Origin: Ulota crispa | Lineage: Eukaryota; Streptophyta; Bryopsida; Orthotrichales; Orthotrichaceae | DNA: 64,000 nucleotides | Direction of reading: 5' to 3' | NCBI GenBank assembly: GCA_963920765.1 | Contig: OY987244.1 | Span: 13,518,501 to 13,582,500, forward strand | Shown here: in pieces, positions 56,335 to 64,000 of the stretch | Layout of the letters: each line of letters begins with the position of its first letter | Position numbering within the stretch: position 1 is the first letter of the stretch | Position numbers and translations under genes: made by a program | The notes under the pieces: generated by a model | Seen by the model: the letters and a program-made list of their open reading frames with translations, nothing else | The model's database searches: none | Told to the model about the DNA's origin: nothing

Positions 56335-57130
56335 CTTTTGAAGATCTTTTGGGAATTTTTTGTGAATCTTTAAGAATCTTCAAGAATCTTTTGGGAATCA
56401 TTGAGAATCTTTTCAGGATTTTTAAGAATATTTAAGAATCTTTTTGAGATTTTAGAATCTTTGAGAATCTTTTAGGAATCTTCATGAATCTTTGGAAATC
56501 TTTCGGAATCTTTCAAGTTTTTTTGGAATCTTTGAGAATGTTTGAGAACAATTGAGAATCTTTGAGAATCTTTTAGGAATCTTTGAGAATCTTTTCAAGT
56601 TTTTTTGGAATCTTTGAAAATGTTTGAGAAAAAATAAGAATCTTTGAGAATCTTTTTGGAATCTTCAAGAATCTTTGGAAATCTTTGGAAATCTTTTCAA
56701 GCTTGTTTGGAATCTTTGAGAATGTTTGAGAAACAATTGAGAATGTTTGAGAATGTTTGAGAATGTTTGAGAATCTTTTGGAATCTTTGGAAATCTTTTC
56801 AAGTTTTTTTGGAATCTTCAAGAATGTTTGAGAACAATTGAGAATCTTTGAGAATCTTTGAGAATCTGTGAGAATCTTCAAGAATCTTTGGAAATCTTTG
56901 AGAATCTTTAAGAATCTTTTAGGAATCTTTGAGAATCATTTGGAATCTTTGGGAATCTTTTCAAGTATTTTGGAATCTTTGAGAATGTTTGAGAACAATT
57001 GAGAATCTTTGAGAATCTTTGGAAATCTTTTGGGAATTCTTTTTGAAATTCAAAAAATCTTTGAAAATCTCTAAGAATTTTCAAGAACCTTTTTGGAATC
57101 TTTGAGAATCTTTTTAAAATCTTTATGAAA
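56335..57130. repeat. GAATCTTTGA short-period satellite inside the CACTA element
   Basis: Dozens of GAATCTTT-GA words with spacers such as TCAAGTTTTTTTGGAATC and GAATGTTTGAGAACAATTGA. Higher-order blocks of about 160-170 bp also repeat. The complementary strand keeps a 102-codon open frame (56573-56881) of SKI/SQTFSKI-type repeats, an artefact of the array. Confidence 0.9.
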
Positions 57131-57976
57131 TTTGTTAAAGTACTTCAAAATACTTATAGAAATAGAATCTCTTAGACTGTATTAGAGTCCTTTAGGGATC
57201 TTTTTGTAAATCATCAAAATACTTTCAAAAAAACTATCACAATAGTTTAGGTTTGTTTTTGAAATCTTTCTAAAATCTTTTTGGACCTCATTAAATTTTT
57301 TTGAAGTTTTAAAAAATAAAGGAAGTTTTCAATAAAATAGAATCTTTTAGAAGTTTGAGTGTACATTGACTGGTTTTATTTTCTTTACTTTTCACAATTT
57401 GGTAAGATTTAAACTTAGCAGCCTTTAAAGTCAAGTAAAAACATGACCATAATAACAAAAAACTCAACAATTTTTTGTTGATTTAGATACTTTTGGACAC
57501 AACTTCACTAATTCAACAAAATTTTATATAAAAAATACAACATTTTGTTGTTTTAAATACCAAAATTTCTTTACAAACAAATGTAAATGATGCTCTTCAA
57601 TTCTTTGAAGAAATCATATATGTCCCTTAAAGATTAAAAGTACCAAAAATATCTTTGTGTTACATGATAACCAAGTGTATAGTTTAATGCAAATTCTTAC
57701 AAGAAACCAAAGGGGTTTTTTACATTTCAAATAACATAAGGATATATTTAACATTTCAAAATAGAAGAGTTATTTTATTAATTTTCTAGAATAATAGGAG
57801 TACAAATGATATTCCTACAAAAAATAAGGACAATTTTTTATGTTTAACATATTTTTGGCGTAAACTTGATATTTTAAAAGACTTAAAGGGTATTTTTAGT
57901 ATTTTTCCTTCTATTACTAACCAAATGAATTAAAAAAAGAAAATCTTATAAAATATTTTTATAAGCTTTAAAAGAT

Positions 57977-58388
57977 GGGAATTGATATGTGTATCACACC
58001 CTTCCAATTACTATACCACACCACGGGATAAATTTTAGATTTCTACCATCAAAAAGCTAAATTTGAAAATTTTGAATTCAAATTTGGGCTTAGAGACCAT
58101 GGTATTGTCTAGAACCATAAAAAAAGTTGCAATTCAATAACACCCAATGAAAAAGTTTAGTCAAGGAGAAAATTGTTAATTTTACTTTTGTTTGTAAAAA
58201 AATATAAGCTTTTTCATTGGGTGTTGTTGAATTGCAACCTTTTTTATGGTCTTAGACAATATCATGGTCTCCAAGTCCAAATTTGAATTCAAAATTCTCA
58301 AACTCAAATTTTTGATAGTAGAAATCTAAAATTTACCCCAAGGGTGTGGTACAATAGTTCAAAGGGTGTGGTTCACATATTAATGCCC
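57977..58388. mobile_element. Palindromic Mutator-family MITE nested in the CACTA element
   Basis: 412 bp, nearly a full palindrome. The ends GGGAATTGATATGTGTATCA and the complement of GGGCATTAATATGTGAACCA match the TIR tips of the MULE at 52230, with CACACCCTT and TACCACACC next to them. Flanks TTAAAAGAT and TTAAAAAAT match at 8 of 9 bases. No coding sequence. Confidence 0.85.
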
Positions 58389-58980
58389 TTAAAAAATATC
58401 CAAAACTATTCAAAAGTCAATAGAATTTTGATTTTATAATTGCAAGGTTTTAATTCCGTAACTTTTCACAACTTCATGTTATTTGAAGCTATCAAACCAT
58501 AGAGGCTATTTTAACAAAATAAGGTTATTTTACAAAAAAATTAGCACTAAATAATAATTATTAATGAATCCAACCTTTGCCTGCAACAATCCTTATGAGA
58601 TTTGTGAATTCCAAAAAAAATTTATAAACAAAATCAAAAGGATGGAAATAAACAATTTATTTAAAACTTCTAAACACCTTCTTTGATTTTAGCTCATAAC
58701 TTTTGATAAAAAGATTGAAATCCAAAAAAAAAATTTGAAGGTGAAAGTAAAATACATTTACCAACTATTCTTAGTTCTAAGTTTTTTGAAAAAAAGTCCT
58801 TTAATGGGCAGAAATAGCCTCCAAAGTCTACTAGATTACTAAAGACATGAACATTTAATGTACAAATAGAATCATGATTCTATTACGTGCATGTGCATTT
58901 ACACATTTTCTAGTGGATTTGAGAATGTGCTAAGGTTGTGGAGTGTGAGAGGAGAGGTGGAGGGTTTGAACCCTGCTATC

Positions 58981-59077
58981 GGCAGTTGCTTGGGGGCTCG
59001 GGCAGCTGCCCGGAAGTTCGGGCAACTGCCCAAAAGTTTGGGCAGCTGCTTGGAAGTTTGGCCAGCTGCTTGTTCCC
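58981..59077. repeat. GC-rich 20-bp tandem repeat
   Basis: Nearly five units with exact 20-bp period, for example GGCAGCTGCCCGGAAGTTCG. It is sharply GC-richer than the surrounding AT-rich DNA, and each unit contains a CAGCTG-type palindrome. It is near the right end of the CACTA element. Confidence 0.9.
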
Positions 59078-59409
59078 TAAAAATTTCACATTTTTGTAAA
59101 ATAAAAACAAATTCTATGAAAATAATAATTTAAAAATGAAAAGAAATAGAATTGAACAATATAAAATATGTAATAGAAATCAACAACAAATGAACAGAAA
59201 ACTGTAAATAATCAACAGAAAATCAACAGAAAAGTACCCAAATCAACTTGACCAAATTCACAGAAAAAATCAACAGTTTTTGGTTGAAATTTTGTTGATT
59301 TTGTGCTGAATTTTCTACTAGTGTTGTGTCTATTGTGCCGTTCTACGCATTTTGTATCTTGTGGATTCTTACCCTTACTTTGGTTCCTATACCTCTAGAG
59401 TTAGCTACA

Positions 59410-59725
59410 AGATAGGGAAACGGAAGATTGATCAAAGATCAAAGACAGAAGATCCAAGATCAAAAATAGAATATCAAAGATCAATGATAAAAGACAGAAG
59501 ATCAAAGACCAAAGAGTGAAGATAAAAGATCAAAGATTGAAGATCAAAAATCAAAAAGCAAAGATAGAAGATCAAATATTGAAGATTGAAGACTAAAGAT
59601 CGAAGATCAAAGCTTGAAGACAGAAGATCAAAGATTGAAAATCAAAGACAAAAGATCAAAGACAGAAGATCAAAGAGCAAAGACAGAAGATCAAATATTG
59701 AAGATCAAAGATAGAAGATGGACGA
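59410..59725. repeat. GATCAAAGA-type tandem repeat
   Basis: About 25 degenerate units of 11-14 bp combining AAGATCAAAGA, CAGAAGATCAAAG and TTGAAGATC. It lies just outside the CACTA right end. Confidence 0.85.
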
Positions 59726-62700
59726 CAATTCCAAGTTAGCAAGACACAATCGCAACTAGATATTGAGTGTGTTTCCAAGACGCACTTATTTCTACTCAAC
59801 ACCGCTTAGCTTATAACTTGAGGACCAACTTAAGGTGCAATATTTTTTTTATTAAAATTTAATATCATTGCATTTGTCAATTGTTTGTACAAATGCTCAA
59901 ATTTTACAAAACTCTCATTTTAATGAAAATTACAAAAAGTGATTAATGAAAAATAAAAACATAAGCTTGTAAATTTCAGAGTCAGTTTTTAGTTTTAAAA
60001 GTATAAAAGTACATGATATTATTTTAAGATGTTAGCAATTTGTTATTTTAATGCGTATGGTACAATTTTTTTTTTAAATCAAAGAGAGGTAAAAGATGTG
60101 TATTATGAAACTTAAGTCCACTAATTCTTCAAGAGGTTCTGGGCTCCACATATGCACATCCCAAACATCCAAACAAATCAATCTTGAATGAGAGGGAATG
60201 CAACATATACTAGCAGCCTAGGAACATGTATTACAGCTTTCACAAGCAGAAGATAGAGAACATAGCAACAATACTACAAGTAAAACATTTCAAATAATAA
60301 TATAAAACTTGTGTAGCATTAAGTTGTCACAATTCCATGATGCTTAGCGCTCTGTCTATCATTTTTGAAGCTTAAGAGTGTTAAGGCTGTATACTTGCTA
60401 AAAGACAACTAGTACATTCTTACAAAACAAGATAGTGTGTAGGGAGAATCATGACGAATGAAAATGCAAAAATAGCATTTGTTCATGAAAGTGAATGCTC
60501 AAAAAACATATGATTGTAATACGCTAGTCTGAGTTGATCACTTGCAAGAATTATGCAGTCTTATAAGAGTACCCGCTTAGAAAAGTAGCATGCGCACGTA
60601 GAGTTGGAAGACTAACAAAAAAAACTTGATTCAAAAATTTTCAAAAAAGTTCTCTCAATGCTAGTTTGTTTAGTATATAGTTGACTTATAGCAACAGAAG
60701 TGCAAAGTGCAATGCCGGCTAAATAATGCGTAGATCCAACAATTTATGTTATGTAGGTTTAAAATTTGCAAGGTTAATCAGATCTAAGTCTAATTGTTTG
60801 CAACATGCTTTGTCAAATTAGTTTCAAAGTTTTGTTGTGACTGTAGTGTTAAAGCTAGAGTTTTAAAATAAAATAAAATATTTCAATTGTGAGCTAAAAG
60901 AGACTCAAGTATATTGCTTTGTCTATTTTACTATAAGCCTATTATCCTAAAACCGTCCTAGTAATTTAAGAATAGACTTTATCATATAAGGTATTTATAC
61001 CTATGCATGTTAGCTATTTTGGCATCTAAGCCAAGAGTATTGTTCTAGCAAGAACTATTTATAGTGTTATCTATAATGAGCAGAGTCATCAAGTAGAAGT
61101 AGTTTTTTCTCTTTTTATAACAAAAAAATGGGTACTAGATCAAAACGTCTTTCAAGAGTAATGACATGTCTAATTAAATCTAGCATCTAGCTTCCTAACA
61201 AAAGTCAAAGAAAGTCTAATGTCAAGCTATACAATGTTTTTTGTATGCAACTAATGCAAGTAGTTACAAGTATCTTATGGCCGATATTTATAGGAAATCT
61301 TCAAAAAAAGAAAAAGAAGAAAATGATTTGATTTTAGTTACTTTACAAAAGAGCACAACAATAAAAACTGGTGTACGGAGGTAGTAGAAATGAATGTATG
61401 ATCCTCCATCTTTTGAAACCTTATTGTATTTACTTTTTCTCAATGGTGGAGGAAAAAGCGCTCACAAAATTTGAATTTTATTATACATTTTGAAAATTTC
61501 ATGATATATATATAATTGTTGTCATTTTTATAAATTCCATAAATAATATTAAAATTGCACGCTATATACATAAATTTTAAAGATTGGCCACTAAAAATAA
61601 AACAACATTATGATAGCAGCATCAAACGTCGATAAATTATTAATGAATAATGTAATTTATATATTTAATATAACACGTATATAAGCTCATTCTTTTTATT
61701 AGTTGCAATGAAATTGTTGTATTTGTTACTAAATTTATATTAATTATTTTAAATTTATTACTACAATTATTTTTATTTTTCTTTTTTTTAAACATTTGTT
61801 AACTATATTTTAACGACATATGCTATTGCATGTTATTTGAGCTGTTCACGTAGTTTTCAAATATATTTAGGTGGTTTTATATGAAAAAAATTGTTTTTCC
61901 TAAATTTTTATAATCTTTAGAATTATCTGATTATTTTTTTCAAAAATCATGATTTGTATAGTTAAACTAAAATAAGATATGTAGTTCATAATTAAACAAT
62001 AATATAATGTAAATAATAATATTAAAACAAATCTATTATATATATTTTTAAATGTTTTCAGCAAATATAAGGGTTATGGGTACAATGCAATTTTGCTACA
62101 TACGGTATAATTCTAATTCTCTCTTCTATTGCCTTGTTATTTGAACATATTGTTTTTGTATATTGTCAAAATTGCCTCAATATTCATTCTCCCAATCTTG
62201 ATTATAAAACTGACAAGTCTATTTAATACATCCATTAAATTTTTGTAGTTGGTCTAAAAGTACATTTGCCTCAACAAGTAGATAATTGTGCTGTACATAT
62301 TTGCGGTTTGTTGTCACTGATTTTATGATCAACATTCGTAAAAGTTGTTGGATTATTTAGCTCATATGATTGCATCCATAAAGGCTCTTCATATTCGTAA
62401 CTGTTTTTAACATATACTGGTGCATTGAAATTCTCTATTACAAATATTGAGACTTTTTACTTCATACCTAGATCTATGAAATAATAAAAATGATTAAAGA
62501 TTAAATAAAAAGAATCAAATAAAAAATTAATGAAAAATCTGAATTATGGATTGAAAAGAAATAAAAACTTAAAGCCATTTATAGTTTTGTAAAAAACAAG
62601 AAATTTTGATTAAATGTAGATTTAACATCAAAATTTATACTAAACATTGCCAAAATTTAATTTGTAATTCAAACTATATTAAAAATAAAAATACATACCT

Positions 62701-64000
62701 CCAAACACACCATTTGTTTTTGTTGTAAAAATGATGATGTTGTCAATATCATTGTATCAGATTTTTAGTGTCATGATCTCAAACGCCAATATCCATATGA
62801 TTTTGTGTTTTTTTAATTCTAGAGTAAGAGCTACACAACTTCTCCCATTTATCTGACAATGACTTCAATTTTCTTCCCGATTTCAAAAAAAATCATGCAA
62901 TTAAAATTTCATAAATTCACTTGTACTGCTATTGGCACATCGTAATTGTATAATGAGTTTTCATGTACATCTTACATTGAAATAACAAAAGATAGACAAG
63001 AGCATTAATCTATTGACAATTTTGCAATGAAATTCATGCATGTGAAAAAAACAACCGCAAGTAGACAAGAAGAGATAAAAGAGAGTAAGATGGAAGCACA
63101 AAAATTCTGCAAGTCTAAAAGTAAATGACTATTTGCAAGAAGTATTTTCAAGTAACTGTCTTTCTCTATATTAAAATTGCTCAAAATCAATAACAAATAA
63201 GAATAGAGAACTTAAATCCTAAAAAAAACTATAAATTTTAATTTTAAAAAATTGAACTTGAAAAGACATTAATTAGAACCTTATATGAGAAGAGGCGATG
63301 GAAAGTACCTAGAACAAAACAAAATCTTTGTAATATCTATTTATAGAAACATAAAGATATAATTTATAGCACAAAAAGAAATTGAAATTTTACCTTTGTT
63401 CATATTTGACAGGGTCAAGTTTGCCAAAACTAAAACTGCCATTCTATTAGCGCATTTTGATGGCGTATGTCGCATTTTTTTCATGTTCATTTGGCAGTAA
63501 TAAATGTAAAAGCTAAATAGAAGAAAAACTAGAAAAAATAATGTCAACGTTGATAGCAATAGCATACACAAAAGCCAAGAACAAGGATATGACAAGAAGA
63601 CTCGGAATCTTGGAAAAATCATTATATGTAATTTATGATAAACACCTGAATTAAAAGTGTATTTAATGTATGTACTTACTATTAGAAAAAATTATCTGCA
63701 ATAACACAACCAAATTGATAAAAACGTCCAAATTGACAAAATTTTGTCAAAAACATGTTCAAATTGATAAAAGAATGTTTGAATCAAAGTGCCTTAATTG
63801 TCAAAAATAATTAAAATTGACAATATTTATTTGTAGTTTTATTTATCTAAAATATGATATTTAGAATGACCATATTTTTATAAAAAGACTACGTAGGTCA
63901 ATTTTTTGAGACCCTATATTTTTTAATAACTTCATACATTGGATTCTTAAAATAAGTTATTTTTTGTATAAAACTAGTTGGTAAACCTATTTAGCAAAGC
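59726..64000. other. AT-rich stretch to the window end, no gene recognised
   Basis: No convincing exon on either strand. The minus-strand frame 63341-63622 contains a hydrophobic run but no family motif. 63705-63835 carries repeated CAAATTGAYAAAA words, possibly the edge of another element running out of the window. Confidence 0.35.

Larger units (their letters stand above)
56172..59323. mobile_element. Non-autonomous CACTA (En/Spm) element
   Basis: It starts CACTAGTAGAAAACTCC and ends with the complement of CACTAGTAGAAAATTC. TTG lies directly outside both ends (56169-56171 and 59324-59326), the 3-bp target duplication of this class. Subterminal copies of AATCAACAGAAA and TGTTGATTTGG occur at both ends in opposite orientation. 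There is no transposase: the 3.15 kb is filled by a GAATCTTTGA satellite, a nested Mutator MITE and a GC-rich 20-bp repeat. Confidence 0.9.

Noticed and set aside
56573-56881. 102-codon minus-strand frame of Ser/Lys/Ile repeats
   Set aside because: It is the complement of the GAATCTTTGA satellite; openness follows from the repeat word.

Overview
This is nuclear DNA of a land plant. It holds spliced genes with long AT-rich GT-AG introns: a secreted laccase, a chloroplast VIPP1 with a transit peptide, an OPR-type ene-reductase and a plastid-type LON-domain protein. It also holds many plant-style DNA transposons. The species cannot be fixed from sequence alone. The laccase introns and divergence hint at a seedless or early-diverging lineage, but that is only an impression.

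Layout. 717-11736 (+): an eight-exon laccase. 13020-16932 (-): a ten-exon VIPP1/IM30, convergent with the laccase. 17-24.5 kb: tandem and dispersed repeats, no recognised gene. 24960-31404 (-): a five-exon 12-oxophytodienoate reductase-like gene whose introns are packed with MITEs and whose last intron appears to use a GC donor. 31.6-37.3 kb: dispersed repeats. 37895-39599 (-): a two-exon LON substrate-binding-domain gene, with tandem duplications at its 3' end and at its exon 1/intron 1 boundary. 41-44.3 kb: tandem repeats and TIR elements. 44.3-64 kb: very AT-rich and gene-poor. It contains a complete but decayed Mutator-like element (52230-55902, 9-bp target duplication, FAR1-type transposase remains) and a CACTA element (56172-59323, TSD TTG). 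The CACTA element carries a nested palindromic MITE of the same Mutator family.

All coding exons were rebuilt by joining splice sites in frame. The four products have consistent lengths (laccase 565, VIPP1 374, OPR 393, LON-domain 305 aa) and intact diagnostic motifs. They act in different places: apoplast phenol oxidation, thylakoid membrane maintenance, oxylipin/enone reduction, and an unknown plastid role. They do not form a pathway.

The most noteworthy structure is how mobile and duplicated DNA meets splice sites. A Tourist-like MITE sits inside the laccase exon 3 splice donor. Partial duplications copy a laccase acceptor and the LON-gene donor. All seven copies of two MITE families lie in introns. 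A 16-bp segment is flipped in one copy of a tandem repeat. No wholly new molecular system was recognised.
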